Assembly (NCBI GenBank): GCA_034664125.1
Contig: JAXDIG010000009.1
Location: 67,404 to 131,403 of the forward strand
From: JACVRW01 sp034664125
GTDB lineage: Bacteria; Actinomycetota; Thermoleophilia; Solirubrobacterales; Thermoleophilaceae
Length of the DNA: 64,000 bases
Direction: 5' to 3'
The notes below the pieces were generated by a model that saw nothing but the letters and a program-made list of their open reading frames with translations, had not been told where the DNA came from and ran no database searches. Shown one piece after another: positions 41,384 through 50,869 of this stretch. Both the position numbers and the translations under genes were made by a program. Every line of letters begins with the position of its first letter. Position 1 is the stretch's first letter.

Positions 41384-43431
41384 CGCCGCGGCTCCTCGCT
41401 GTCCTCTGTTGTCGAGGCCCGGTCGGCCTCGTTGAGGCGCCGGCGGTCGGCCTTGAGCTCCGACTGGAGTGGATTGTCGTGCCGCCGCGGACGCTCCGGT
41501 GGGTCGGCTGGCGGGTCATCGCGGCCGGGAGACTGGTCGCCAGGCTGCGAGCGCCGCGGACGGGCCGGCGACTGTTCGTCCGGGGCGGCCTCGCGTCCGG
41601 CGGGCAGCTCCTGCACACGATCGGACGGGCCCGGCTGCGCGACTGCGAAGCCGCCGCGCTCATCGCCACGTTCGAGGCCCCCGGCCGGGACCGATTGCGT
41701 GTGAGCGTGCGGCTGCGTTTCGCCGCGTGTGAACGCTGGGTGGGCGGCTTGCTCGCTGGCCGCTGCGTCGGGCGCAGTCGGCTGGAGCGACGTAACGGCG
41801 GCCGGCGGCGTCGGGGGTCGTTCAGGTAAGTCGTCTGGCGCAGGACGGTGATGCCTTCCCGGCCACCTGCGCGGGGCGACGGTGCTGCCGAGGCGGCGGG
41901 TGGCGAGGCGGCTGGTGTGGTAGAGCGCGGCGAACCGTCCCGCTTCGGTCACCTCGCCGCGACCGGCGGTTGCGCCGAGCAGTTGGCCGGTGAGCTGGCG
42001 GCGGTAGAGGAAGACGGCCCAGAACAGCAGCGCTTGCAGTCCGAAGGAGAGCAGCCAGCCGAGGTTGGAGGTGGCTTGGGCGAGCGCGGCGTTGACGGCG
42101 AGCAGGACGGCGAGGATCAGGGAGTAGGCGGCCTTGCGCAGCAGGAAACCCGCGAGGCGGGTCAGCCATCCCTGGAAGAAGTCGTGTCCGCGCCCGGGGA
42201 TGGTGGCGAATACGAGCGCGACGGGGGCGAAGGCGAGCAGCAACAGCAGCAGGACCTGGGCGAAGGTGACGCCGATGCACAGCGCGCCGAGCAGGAGAAA
42301 GGCGCCGAGCTCGCCTGCGAACACGACCAGCGCCAGGAGCAGGCGCTGGTACTGGCCGCCTTGCTCCATCGCGTCAGCAGCGGGCTTGTCCGCCACCCCG
42401 AGCCGATAGCCGCCGCGCCGGTCCGCGTCGTGCAGCTTGGAAGGGTCGCCTTCGTTGAGCGCCTCGTATTCGGTGTCCCGCTCCTCTGAACCCGGTGCGA
42501 AGCGCAGGAAGTGCGGTGCGTACTTGTTGCGGTCGCTGATGCAGGTCTTGCCCGGCACCCGGACCTCGATTCCGGCGGCGAGTCGCCTGGCCAGCTCTGC
42601 GTCGCTCGCCGCGTCGCGCGCCAGCGGCCTCACCGGCACGGACACGGGGTTGTCGTCGGCCGAGCCGGTGCCCGGGCGGACGCAATGCTCGCGCCCGCCG
42701 AACTGCAGCACCGCCCAGGGCTCGTAGACGAGCAGCGAGAACAGCTGGTCCGCCGCCGCGCGCTTCGCACCCTCCGCGCCGGACGTGTCGCCCGCGGTTG
42801 ACAGGGAGAGGAAAGCGAGCGAGAGCTGGTTGGTCCAGCGGACGGCCTCGCCGACCGTCCGCTCGGGCTGGGTCACGAACGCCAGCGCGACAACGATGTA
42901 AAGCAGCGACAGCCCGAGTGCGCCGGCGGTCTCGGTGTAGCGTCGCTGCACCAGCCCGCGCCAGATCGCCCAAATCCCCGTGACGGTGATCGCGGCCACC
43001 AGCCAGGGCGCCCCGAGCACATCGGCATACAGGGCGCGGATCGCCTCACCGACCGGGGCGAGCGCGCCGGCCCCGCCGGTCGCCTCCGAGCCGCGCACCA
43101 GGTCGAGCGAGAAGGCGAACCCGAACAGGGTCACCAGCGTGTCCGCGAGGAAGGCGGTCAGCAGCCAGAGCGTGTTGGCGAGGAAGTGCGCGATCGTTGG
43201 CGCCACCCCCGACGCGTCGACCCCTCCTGTGAGAGACGCCTTTACGGCGGGGAAGTGGGCGTCGAGGGCGTAGTTGCCGAGCGGGTAACGCTCCGCCAAC
43301 GCGGCCGGCACAGGCGAGACCGGCGCGACATTGCCGAACACATCGCTCGACGCCAGCGCCGGCGCCGCCACCACCAAGGCGAGCAAGGCCGCGAGGCCCC
43401 CCGCAGACCACAGCCGGCGCGCCCGGCTCAA
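41380..43431 (-). CDS. VirB6/TrbL-like polytopic transfer protein
   Basis: 683 residues. A signal-like N-terminus (LAALLALVVAAPALASS) is followed by at least seven hydrophobic helices. They include IAHFLANTLWLLTAFLADTL, ALGLSLLYIVVALAFV, LLLALVVFAGELGAFLLLGAL and LLLLLLAFAPVALVF. The C-terminal 150 residues are Pro/Arg/Asp-rich and cytoplasmic. This is the layout of the inner-membrane channel protein VirB6/TrbL. It overlaps the VirB4 stop and the following gene. Confidence 0.82.
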   Translation of the reverse strand: MSRARRLWSAGGLAALLALVVAAPALASSDVFGNVAPVSPVPAALAERYPLGNYALDAHFPAVKASLTGGVDASGVAPTIAHFLANTLWLLTAFLADTLVTLFGFAFSLDLVRGSEATGGAGALAPVGEAIRALYADVLGAPWLVAAITVTGIWAIWRGLVQRRYTETAGALGLSLLYIVVALAFVTQPERTVGEAVRWTNQLSLAFLSLSTAGDTSGAEGAKRAAADQLFSLLVYEPWAVLQFGGREHCVRPGTGSADDNPVSVPVRPLARDAASDAELARRLAAGIEVRVPGKTCISDRNKYAPHFLRFAPGSEERDTEYEALNEGDPSKLHDADRRGGYRLGVADKPAADAMEQGGQYQRLLLALVVFAGELGAFLLLGALCIGVTFAQVLLLLLLAFAPVALVFATIPGRGHDFFQGWLTRLAGFLLRKAAYSLILAVLLAVNAALAQATSNLGWLLSFGLQALLFWAVFLYRRQLTGQLLGATAGRGEVTEAGRFAALYHTSRLATRRLGSTVAPRRWPGRHHRPAPDDLPERPPTPPAAVTSLQPTAPDAAASEQAAHPAFTRGETQPHAHTQSVPAGGLERGDERGGFAVAQPGPSDRVQELPAGREAAPDEQSPARPRRSQPGDQSPGRDDPPADPPERPRRHDNPLQSELKADRRRLNEADRASTTEDSEEPRR

Positions 43432-45860
43432 GCGGCCACCGACGACGGGGCGTTGTCGAGCGCCTCAAGCAGGCCCGGCACGGCGGGGTCTACCTGAACT
43501 TCGCCGACCCGGCCGTCCAGATCGCGCATTAGGCAGCGGCCCCTGCGAAAGCCCATCACCCGGGTGACTAGCGGGCTGTCGGTGGGTTCACGGCCGAGCA
43601 GCACGAGCGCGTTGGTGGCCTCGCGCTCGGTCTCCTGGCCAAAGATGAAGTAAGTCCCGACGAGGTCGGTCAGCTCGGCGAGGTCGGGGACGCGCTGGCT
43701 GACCAGCAGCACGGTCGCGTTGAAGCCGCGGCTGAGCCGCACGAGCCGGTTCAGCAAAGCGCGCCCCTGGCTCGAGGCGAGCAGAAACCAAGCCTCGTCC
43801 AAGACCACCAGCTTGTGCCTTGCCCTGTCGCTCGCGACGAGCCGCAGCGACAGCGCCGCCACGAGCGCCAGGACGGCCACCGAGACGCGCTCCGAGCGCG
43901 TATACGTCTCCCGTGACGCCGCGGTATCCGGCAGCGTCAGGCCAGGTGTCCGGATCGTCGTGACCGGCCTCGCGGCCTCCAATGGCGGCTCCTCACCAGT
44001 TCCGAAGCCGAGCCGTGCGAGGCCGAAGTCGGCCACCACCTCGAGCGCGTCGCCTGCCTCCCGGGCCGCTGGGCGCTCCGACCGGGCCAGCCGCTCGACC
44101 ACATCGAGCAGGCTCTGCCCGCCCGCGTTGACGGCGTCGCGCACCGCCCGCTGGATCTCGTTCTCCCAGGCGGGCGGCGGGTCGCGCAGCAGCTCGACCA
44201 GAAACGACGAAGCCAGGTCCTCGCGCAGCTCCGCCAGCCCGATCCGTAGCGGATCGAGCTTGCCGCGATGGTCGGGATCGCCGGACAGCTCGATCACATC
44301 CACCCGCCCGTCGAGCTGCGAGACACGGTCGAGGCGGTGGTCGGGGCGCGGGTCGAAGTCGATCACCAGCGACCCGAGCCGCTCCGCTGCGAACGCGATC
44401 GTCTGCGCGGCAATCGTCTTGCCCGACCCGAGCGTCCCGACCAGCAAAACACCCGAAGGCCTCGACTCGCGCGACGGTTCGGCCGGGTCGTACCACACGG
44501 GCCGCCGTACACCGGTCGGGCAGTAGCCGATGTACAGGCCCTGTTCCGACCCGACTTGGTGGGTGGCGGTCGGGACCAGCGCGCCGAACTGCTCGGCCGT
44601 CATCTGCGCCGTGTAGTCGCGCGTCGTTCCGCCGTCGGGGCGCAGCAGGTGGTCGAAGAACAGCTGGTGCTGCAACCCCCTCGGGCGGTGCAGCTCAACC
44701 TCGCCGTAGCGCTCCCGCAACGCCTGCACCCGCCGCTCCAACTCATCTCGGGTGGGCGCGCCCACCGCGAGCGAGATCGACGCGTACAGCATCGGCGGCC
44801 GCGCCGAACCCTGGAGCGCCGCCTCGTACTCCCGCGCCAGCAACCGATCGTCTTCAGCAAGGAGGCCGGGTCCTGCGAGGGCGCCCTCGGCTTGCTCGCG
44901 CCATGCGTGGTCAACGTCGACGATCCGCCGGCGCACCTGTGCAAGCGCTTCGCGGTTCCCGACCCAGCGCGCGTGCACGACCACGTCTACAGGGAAGTCC
45001 ACTTGCTCGAGCGGCGCGTGCAGCAGCTCGGCGGTCGGGCCTGGGAACGCCGCCTCTTCGGGCAGCGAGCCAAGACAGAGCAGCGCCTGAAACGAGCGGC
45101 CCTTTTGCGCCTCGACCTCGAGCGATGGCGGCTCGGCCGGGTCCTCGCTCAGCGGCGCGTTGACGCAGCGCCACAGGTCGTGCTCGAGCGGCTCATAGGC
45201 GAGCGACCCATCCGGTCCCCGTGCCACCAGCGCGTCCGGCCCCCACGACCCTTCCAGCCGCGGCTCGCCCACGCCGCGCCGCTCACAGCGCGACACCAAC
45301 CACTGCAGTTCAACGCACGATGCACGTCGAAGCGAGAGCACGCCGGCGAGTCGCTCGTAGCTGCGCTGTTCGGCGACCGCGAGGGCCTCCAGCTCGCGTC
45401 CCGAGATCGGCTGCGGAGCCGCGACACCTGCCAGCTCCTCCAGGCGCCGCCGGGCCCGATCCACCGAGCGAACCAGCTCCGACCCGATCCCGACCCCCCC
45501 AGCAGCGGACAGCGAGACCGCGAGGTACACCTCCGGCAGCCACGACTCCAGCCCTCGCAGGCGCACGGCGTGTGCCTCTACGTAGCCATGCAACCCCTCC
45601 GGGTCGGCGTAGCGCCAGTCAACGAGCCTCTCGACCTGCTCGGTGTAGCGGTCCGGTGGTTGGGCTCGCTGGACGCGCCATAGCGAGAAGTCCGCTCCCA
45701 CCACCTCAACCAGGCGCTCGAGCTGGCGCAGCAGCCGCCACTTGCCCGCAGGCGGCAAGAACGGATAGGCGGCCGTGGCGAGCCGGTAGAGCGACGCGGC
45801 CTCACCTGCGGGGCCGATCACCAGATTCGCGCGCGCGTAGCGCAGCGGGAAGCGGATCAC
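43428..45860 (-). CDS. VirB4-family conjugation ATPase
   Basis: 810 residues from a GTG overlapping the TcpE-like stop (GTGA). The Walker A is GTLGSGKT (475-482) and the Walker B is KLVVLDEAWFLL (683-694), followed by ATVLLVSQRVPDLAE with the conserved Gln. The order and length match VirB4/TraE ATPases that power type IV secretion. A much longer frame is open upstream but antisense to no real gene; the GTG is favoured by the overlap pattern. Confidence 0.92.
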   Translation of the reverse strand: MIRFPLRYARANLVIGPAGEAASLYRLATAAYPFLPPAGKWRLLRQLERLVEVVGADFSLWRVQRAQPPDRYTEQVERLVDWRYADPEGLHGYVEAHAVRLRGLESWLPEVYLAVSLSAAGGVGIGSELVRSVDRARRRLEELAGVAAPQPISGRELEALAVAEQRSYERLAGVLSLRRASCVELQWLVSRCERRGVGEPRLEGSWGPDALVARGPDGSLAYEPLEHDLWRCVNAPLSEDPAEPPSLEVEAQKGRSFQALLCLGSLPEEAAFPGPTAELLHAPLEQVDFPVDVVVHARWVGNREALAQVRRRIVDVDHAWREQAEGALAGPGLLAEDDRLLAREYEAALQGSARPPMLYASISLAVGAPTRDELERRVQALRERYGEVELHRPRGLQHQLFFDHLLRPDGGTTRDYTAQMTAEQFGALVPTATHQVGSEQGLYIGYCPTGVRRPVWYDPAEPSRESRPSGVLLVGTLGSGKTIAAQTIAFAAERLGSLVIDFDPRPDHRLDRVSQLDGRVDVIELSGDPDHRGKLDPLRIGLAELREDLASSFLVELLRDPPPAWENEIQRAVRDAVNAGGQSLLDVVERLARSERPAAREAGDALEVVADFGLARLGFGTGEEPPLEAARPVTTIRTPGLTLPDTAASRETYTRSERVSVAVLALVAALSLRLVASDRARHKLVVLDEAWFLLASSQGRALLNRLVRLSRGFNATVLLVSQRVPDLAELTDLVGTYFIFGQETEREATNALVLLGREPTDSPLVTRVMGFRRGRCLMRDLDGRVGEVQVDPAVPGLLEALDNAPSSVAA

Positions 45861-46546
45861 GGCCTCACCTCGAGCCGCTCGGCCGCCCCCAGCTCGACCA
45901 CAGCCGCGGCTGTGTCGCGAGGGCGGAATCGCGGACCCGGCGTGCGGGCGACCAGCCGCCGACGACGAATCCGCCCCCGCCTGAGCACGACCGGCACACC
46001 GAACGACACCAGTGCGGGGCCGCGCACCCGCCCGCGCCGCAACACCGGGCCAGCGCAAGCCGCGACCCAGATCTCGGCGCCCACGACATACGGCCGGTGC
46101 GCCTCCGGCAACGCCCTTCCGAGTGACCGGCGCCGCGCCGACAAGCGTGTCAGTAGCCACGACCAGGCAAACCGGTCCGCTCGCCGTCCGTCCGGCGTCG
46201 CCTGCGTCGCCAACGTCGCGACGAGCGCCGGCAGCACTACGAGCCGAAGCGGCCAGTCGAACAGCCGGAGCACAACTCCCACCCCCGGCGCTGCAATCAG
46301 ACCAAGCGCGCAGCAGACGATCCCCAGCCAGCGCCCACTGGCCGCGAGCCCGGCGACGCCGGCGGCCAGCGCAGCGGCTAGCGCGACCGCCCAGGATCCG
46401 GCCGACAGTGCCAACACCGCCAGCAACGTGCCGGCAGCCCAGCCGAGCCAGCGCAGCGGCACCCCGCCCGGCACCGGCAGCTGCTTGCCCTCGAGCTGGT
46501 ACAGCCGCCGCTCGGGACGGAAGATCCGCTGATAGCTGCGAATCAA
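45857..46546 (-). CDS. TcpE-like conjugal transfer membrane protein
   Basis: 229 residues beginning MIRSYQRIFRPERRLYQLEG, the typical opening of TcpE-type proteins of Gram-positive conjugative elements. Several helices follow (WLGWAAGTLLAVLALSAG, LIAAPGVGVVLRLFDWPLRLVVLP), then a basic C-terminus. It sits directly upstream of VirB4, as in such elements. Confidence 0.75.
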   Translation of the reverse strand: MIRSYQRIFRPERRLYQLEGKQLPVPGGVPLRWLGWAAGTLLAVLALSAGSWAVALAAALAAGVAGLAASGRWLGIVCCALGLIAAPGVGVVLRLFDWPLRLVVLPALVATLATQATPDGRRADRFAWSWLLTRLSARRRSLGRALPEAHRPYVVGAEIWVAACAGPVLRRGRVRGPALVSFGVPVVLRRGRIRRRRLVARTPGPRFRPRDTAAAVVELGAAERLEVRP

Positions 46547-46563
46547 GCCGGGCCCGACATGGG

Positions 46564-46872
46564 TCAGGGCAGGACCTGGTCGCCAATCCCGCGCGCCGCC
46601 CGGGCCACCTGCTCAGGCGAAAACACAAGCCACGCCACCAGCACCGCCGCCAGCACGAACAGCGCCAGCTCGGTGTAGCGGCGGTTGAGCAGAAACAGCA
46701 GGCTCATGATTGCGATCACACCGCCGTAGATCTGCGACGCATATCGCCGAAGCAGCCGGCCAAGGTTGCGGCCCACGTCATTGCCCGACTGCGCCACCGC
46801 ATCCGGCACCAGCCACAGGCACAGGCCAAGCGCGATCAGCGAGACCAGCACGATGATCCATCGGCGCTTCAC
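46564..46872 (-). CDS. Small two-helix protein, VirB2/TcpD-like
   Basis: 102 residues: a signal-like helix (IIVLVSLIALGLCLWL), an Arg-rich loop and two helices (YGGVIAIMSLLFLLN, LALFVLAAVLVAWLVF). Size and topology match VirB2/TcpD-type pilin or channel subunits. It overlaps the TcpC-like gene (ATGA) and precedes the TcpE-like gene by 17 bp. Confidence 0.72.
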   Translation of the reverse strand: MKRRWIIVLVSLIALGLCLWLVPDAVAQSGNDVGRNLGRLLRRYASQIYGGVIAIMSLLFLLNRRYTELALFVLAAVLVAWLVFSPEQVARAARGIGDQVLP

Positions 46873-47645
46873 CCGAGCGCCCCCTGAACGCTGGCGACAT
46901 ACCAGCGATCGCGGCGCACCAACTCGAGCCGATACGCGAGTGGATAGACCGAATACGTCGCTGGATCTCGGCCGATTACCTCGGCCACGACAACGAGTCT
47001 TCGGCCGTCCGGCTCGCTCGCTTGGCCGATCCGCTCGACATCAACCAGTTCAAGCCCACCCGGGGTGCGGAGCTGGTTGCCGAGAAGAGTGAGATAGGCG
47101 AGCTCGCCTCGAGCGTCACCGGACAGGTAGCGCGCGACGAACCGCTCGACCAGCCGTCCGATCGACCCTGCGGCAGGCCCTTCAAGCGGCTGCGGCTTCT
47201 CGACATCGAGCTTGACCGCCGCCGGCCCGGCGACGACGGCGGGCAGGGCGAACATCGAAAGCGACCCGCGGTCCCCCCTTTGAACTGGAACCGCGAGGTA
47301 GCGCGTCCCCGCCCGGCCCGCCAGTTCGCAAGCAACGGTGATCAGCCAGCGAGCTGCGGACAGCCGCCGCTGGCCTGCCACGGTTGCCGCCACGAGCGAC
47401 CTGCCGGGGGTGCCCGATGCCGGCATCGAGAGGCCTTCGGGGGCGTAGCGCTGGATCGTGTGGCCACCGCCGAGGTACGCGCGCGCGAGGGTGACGGCGA
47501 ACGCCCGGACTGAGTGGGCCCCACCCACCGGATTGCTTGAAGACTGATGCTGATCGGACTCGGAGCCTAGGACGTCCCCGAGGCCTCGAACGAACACCAA
47601 CAGCACCAGGGCCCAGATCGCGACTCGGCCAGCTGCGCGCACCAT
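46869..47645 (-). CDS. TcpC/VirB8-like conjugal transfer protein
   Basis: 258 residues from the ATG at 47645 (a longer frame is open to 47768). An N-terminal anchor (VAIWALVLLVFVRGL) is followed by two NTF2-like halves: AVTLARAYLGGG ... GRSLVAATVAGQRRLSAARWLITVACEL and VERFVARYLSGDARGELAYLTLLG ... YSVYPLAYRLELVRRDRWYVASV. This is the TcpC arrangement. It is the promoter-proximal transfer gene of the block running to 33049. Confidence 0.75.
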   Translation of the reverse strand: MVRAAGRVAIWALVLLVFVRGLGDVLGSESDQHQSSSNPVGGAHSVRAFAVTLARAYLGGGHTIQRYAPEGLSMPASGTPGRSLVAATVAGQRRLSAARWLITVACELAGRAGTRYLAVPVQRGDRGSLSMFALPAVVAGPAAVKLDVEKPQPLEGPAAGSIGRLVERFVARYLSGDARGELAYLTLLGNQLRTPGGLELVDVERIGQASEPDGRRLVVVAEVIGRDPATYSVYPLAYRLELVRRDRWYVASVQGALG

Positions 47646-47933
47646 TCGTCGTCCGCTCGTTTCACCGGCTAGGAGCCCCGATGTCTTCGAGAACCCCGCG
47701 CAACGCGGATCCCACCGTCGGCGACTTGGCCTCTCGGCGGGCCGCGATTGGTTGTCTCGATTTCTCACTCAAGCCTCCGTCTCATCTGGGCCGGCGCGCC
47801 TCGTGCGACCGGCGACTTCGAGCGAGAAAGACGCAGCGGTGGATCGGCTGGCCCCAACCGTGCAAGCACGCAACTGCGTATGGGCAAGGCCGCTGGGAGA
47901 CCCGGCGCTGCGCTGGTGGGAGGTGGGGTCGCG

Positions 47934-48314
47934 TTATCCGAGCGCGTCGCGCAGCTGGTCGAGGTGATCGGCGGCGCTGGTGGCGATCTGCTCGACTAGC
48001 CACCATCCGGTCCAGTCGACGAGTGCGTACCTGATCGAGGTGCCCACGCGGTGGCGGCTCACCATTCCCGCCTGGTGAAGCACTCCGAGGTGTTTCGACG
48101 CGTTCTGATGCGTCGTGCCCAGCCGCTCCGCCAGCTCCTGAACCGAGGCTTCGCCCTCGTCCAGCAAGCCCATGAGCCTGATCCTCGTTGGCTCTCCGAT
48201 CACCCGCAGACGCGCGGCGACCAGCTCGACCGCCTCATCGGGAAGCCGACGTCGAGCAGGCCGGCTGCGATCACCAGGTCGAGGTGTCACCATCAGCCGC
48301 GGGTGTGCCGACAA
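47934..48314 (-). CDS. ArsR-family transcriptional regulator
   Basis: 126 residues. The winged HTH is clear: VAARLRVIGEPTRIRLMGLLDEGEASVQELAERLGTTHQNASKHLGVLHQAGMVSRHRVG. No Cys metal motif is visible, so it may not sense metals. Starts at 48314 (GTG) or 48293 (ATG) are possible. It stands alone between the transfer block and the HExxH pair. Confidence 0.85.
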   Translation of the reverse strand: MSAHPRLMVTPRPGDRSRPARRRLPDEAVELVAARLRVIGEPTRIRLMGLLDEGEASVQELAERLGTTHQNASKHLGVLHQAGMVSRHRVGTSIRYALVDWTGWWLVEQIATSAADHLDQLRDALG

Positions 48315-48511
48315 TCGCGGTCGGCATGGTGTTGATCACTCGTTCGAGTCACGCACGAGGAGGGACGTGGACTCGGCCGAACTGGCCCCCTGCGCTTCGC
48401 GGCACGCGAGTGCTTGGCAGGCACCGCGAGGCCTCTTGCTCAGCTCCTCAAGCCCACCGTGGAGCCTTACCGGCGGCGAGGAGCTCGACGGCGTTGAACT
48501 ATGGGGCAGGC

Positions 48512-49054
48512 TTACTGTGGCGGGCGGAGCTGGATGGGCCCGGCCGCGGGTCCTTCGGCGAGGCCCGCGTCGCGGAGTCGTTGAATGAAGTCGGCGAAGT
48601 CGTAGGGGTTGATCACGGCCCGGGTCTCAGGGGGGAGCGCGGCATACAGCTCGTCGGGAGAGCCGAGTGACGTGCGCGCTCGCAGCTCGACGAGCAGACG
48701 CCGGTCGCCTTGGCTGAGTTCAACACGCTCGATTTCGAGCACGGACGGAAGTACGGCGGTCACGAAACCAATAGCGAACTCCGACATTCCCTGCGGAATG
48801 AGGACGCCCGCTACGAGCGCGGTCAGGAGCCCGGTGCGGACGCCAGCCTCGCGGAGATCGATCCGCCAGCTGCCAGCGCGAAACGCGAGCTCGTCGCCGC
48901 TCCGCGGCAAGACGACCTCGACGAACTCCTCGAAGCGCCCATCGTCCACCCCGGTCAGGGCCCAGAGGCGACGGAGTTCGACCTCACCGAGCTCCTCACC
49001 CGACACCTCTGCGGCGTCGAGCAGGGGTCCGAGGAAGTCGTCGCTGGCGAACAT
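48512..49054 (-). CDS. Hypothetical protein divergent from HExxH gene
   Basis: 180 residues starting MFASDDFLGPLLDAAEVSGEEL. The N-terminal half is acidic and helical. A hydrophobic patch (VRTGLLTALVAGVLIPQG, FAIGFVTAVLPSVLEIERVELSQ) lies in the middle. A strand-like segment follows (RLLVELRARTSLGSPDELYAALP). It might be a small effector or partner domain. Its start lies 65 bp from that of the divergent 567-residue gene, so both may share control. No family recognised. Confidence 0.6.
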   Translation of the reverse strand: MFASDDFLGPLLDAAEVSGEELGEVELRRLWALTGVDDGRFEEFVEVVLPRSGDELAFRAGSWRIDLREAGVRTGLLTALVAGVLIPQGMSEFAIGFVTAVLPSVLEIERVELSQGDRRLLVELRARTSLGSPDELYAALPPETRAVINPYDFADFIQRLRDAGLAEGPAAGPIQLRPPQ

Positions 49055-49119
49055 CGCGTCGGCAGAATCTCACAGCCGCGCGCCCTCGTCGGCATACGCG
49101 ACACGCGATACTCGGAGCC

Positions 49120-50823
49120 ATGGCGTCTGCTGACGTGGCGGGGCGTGACCACCTGGCCCAACTCTGCTTCACCGGCGTTGGTGGAAGCGGGGGCGCCTAC
49201 ACCCCCGAGCGCGTCTCGCTCTCGCTCGAAGGGGTCGACCCCGTCGTGGATCACGTCGTCTACCTACACGAGATCCACCATCAGGGACTCAACGACTCAA
49301 CTGCTTGGGGATCCGCCCTACACGTCTTCGCCGGCCTGCCGCCCTCCCACCGATCGCCATTTCTGCCTCTATTGGACGCCTGTCGATCCCCACATGAGGC
49401 GTACGCGACGTTCGCCGGCGTCAATGTCGCGTCGGCGCGGCACGTGGGCGCCAGCGCCACGCTCGACCGGTATCCGATGTACCTCCCCTTACATGAGGCG
49501 ATCTCCCGTCTGCTGGCCCCCGTGACCGGTCCTCACAGGCGCTACCTCGCCGCGACGGCAGTGGCGCGCGTGAGCATGCAGACGCCGATCCTCGAACAAA
49601 TGATGGGGCGAAACTCGCTTGCGATTGGTGTGTCAGACATACGCGCCATCGACACGCCAAACGGCCGCTGGCGGGTCCTGCTGCGGGGCGGCGCTAGCCT
49701 AATCGCCTCGGCTGCCTCGGCTGCCGACGCGGTCGTACACGATACGCACGGAACAGACTGTCTCGATCTTGACGACGGTCGTGACCCTGATGCGGTGTCG
49801 GCAGACCGGTTCGACGCGGCGTGGGAAGACTGGGAGCGCGCCGCCTACGCCGTTCTCGCAGACGCCTTGCGCGCCGCCGGAGCTTCGCCGCTCGAGTTCA
49901 ACGGCCACATGGAGCCCACTCGCGAAGTCCTCGTTCGAGCCCGCGGGATAGAACCCAACCTCCCGCTCGCGGCAGCGCGCCCGTCCACACCGGCACCCGA
50001 TGACCGGGCGCTGGCAGCCGCGACGATCGAACGCGTTCGGCTCCTGCTCGCCGAGCAGTGGCGCGCGCGTTTCATCGACGCTGACACCGATGAACTCGTC
50101 GCGTCTATTGACCGCGCAAGCCGCATCGCCGATCAGCCAAATCTCGTGATCAGCGCACGCCTACCCAGACGGCTCACGAGCTCCTACGTTTGGTCGTCCG
50201 CAGATCAAGCGGTGCTCGCCAGGATGGACAGCCCGCTCGTTGCGGCCCGGGTGATCGAGACAGACGAGGCCGACGCCAGCGTCATTGCGCACGCGCCGAC
50301 TCCCCAACCGCATGACTTGGCAGATCTCGTCTCGGCCTGGAAAGGCCGGGGGCCCATCATCAGCATCGTCGCGGCGAGTTGCCTGATCGACCGTGGCTGG
50401 CAGGAGGAGTGGCTGAAGTCTCTCCGCGACGCGGGCGCGCTTCTGTTCCTTATCGACATCGAGCTGGATCGCTTCGTCGGCTCATGGGTGTCACGTGAGG
50501 TGTCGCTCCAGGCCGGAATGGTCCACATCGATGACACCTCCGCAAGCCGATGGGCACTGGCGCTCTCCGCGGAGGAGGACTCCGCGCTCTGGCTGCTGGT
50601 CAGCGATGAGATAACGGTGCGGCTGTTCCTGGAGCAACTCTTGCGGACTCCAGGCCTCCGCTGCGACCAAGGAACGGCTCACCTCTCCGGGTGGGCGGCC
50701 ATCCTCCCCATCGCCCTGACGCACTTGCTCGCTACCGAGTCATATCTTGATCTCGAAGGGCTCGGCAACGACCCCCGCATCCGAGCCGTCGCCCGCAGCG
50801 AACGGGAACACCCACAGGTCTAG
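49120..50823 (+). CDS. Large protein with HExxH zinc-protease motif, unknown family
   Basis: 567 residues from an ATG. Residues 45-70 contain VVYLHEIHHQGLNDSTAWGSALH, with the HExxH signature (H50-E51, H54) followed 7-14 residues later by acidic and His candidates for a third ligand. The rest is mixed, with several Arg-rich and acidic helical stretches and no second motif that I recognise. It may be a metalloprotease, possibly a cargo effector. GATACT lies 7 nt before the ATG as a potential -10 (leaderless). It is one of few plus-strand genes inside the element. Confidence 0.65.
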   Translation: MASADVAGRDHLAQLCFTGVGGSGGAYTPERVSLSLEGVDPVVDHVVYLHEIHHQGLNDSTAWGSALHVFAGLPPSHRSPFLPLLDACRSPHEAYATFAGVNVASARHVGASATLDRYPMYLPLHEAISRLLAPVTGPHRRYLAATAVARVSMQTPILEQMMGRNSLAIGVSDIRAIDTPNGRWRVLLRGGASLIASAASAADAVVHDTHGTDCLDLDDGRDPDAVSADRFDAAWEDWERAAYAVLADALRAAGASPLEFNGHMEPTREVLVRARGIEPNLPLAAARPSTPAPDDRALAAATIERVRLLLAEQWRARFIDADTDELVASIDRASRIADQPNLVISARLPRRLTSSYVWSSADQAVLARMDSPLVAARVIETDEADASVIAHAPTPQPHDLADLVSAWKGRGPIISIVAASCLIDRGWQEEWLKSLRDAGALLFLIDIELDRFVGSWVSREVSLQAGMVHIDDTSASRWALALSAEEDSALWLLVSDEITVRLFLEQLLRTPGLRCDQGTAHLSGWAAILPIALTHLLATESYLDLEGLGNDPRIRAVARSEREHPQV

Positions 50824-50869
50824 AGCACCACGGTCTGGCGCCGCTCACTGCAGGCCGCCGTGGCGAGCG

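Noticed and set aside
45861..46628. Upstream extension of the VirB4 frame
   Set aside because: It overlaps the TcpE-like gene on the same strand and has no motif; the GTGA overlap fixes the start.
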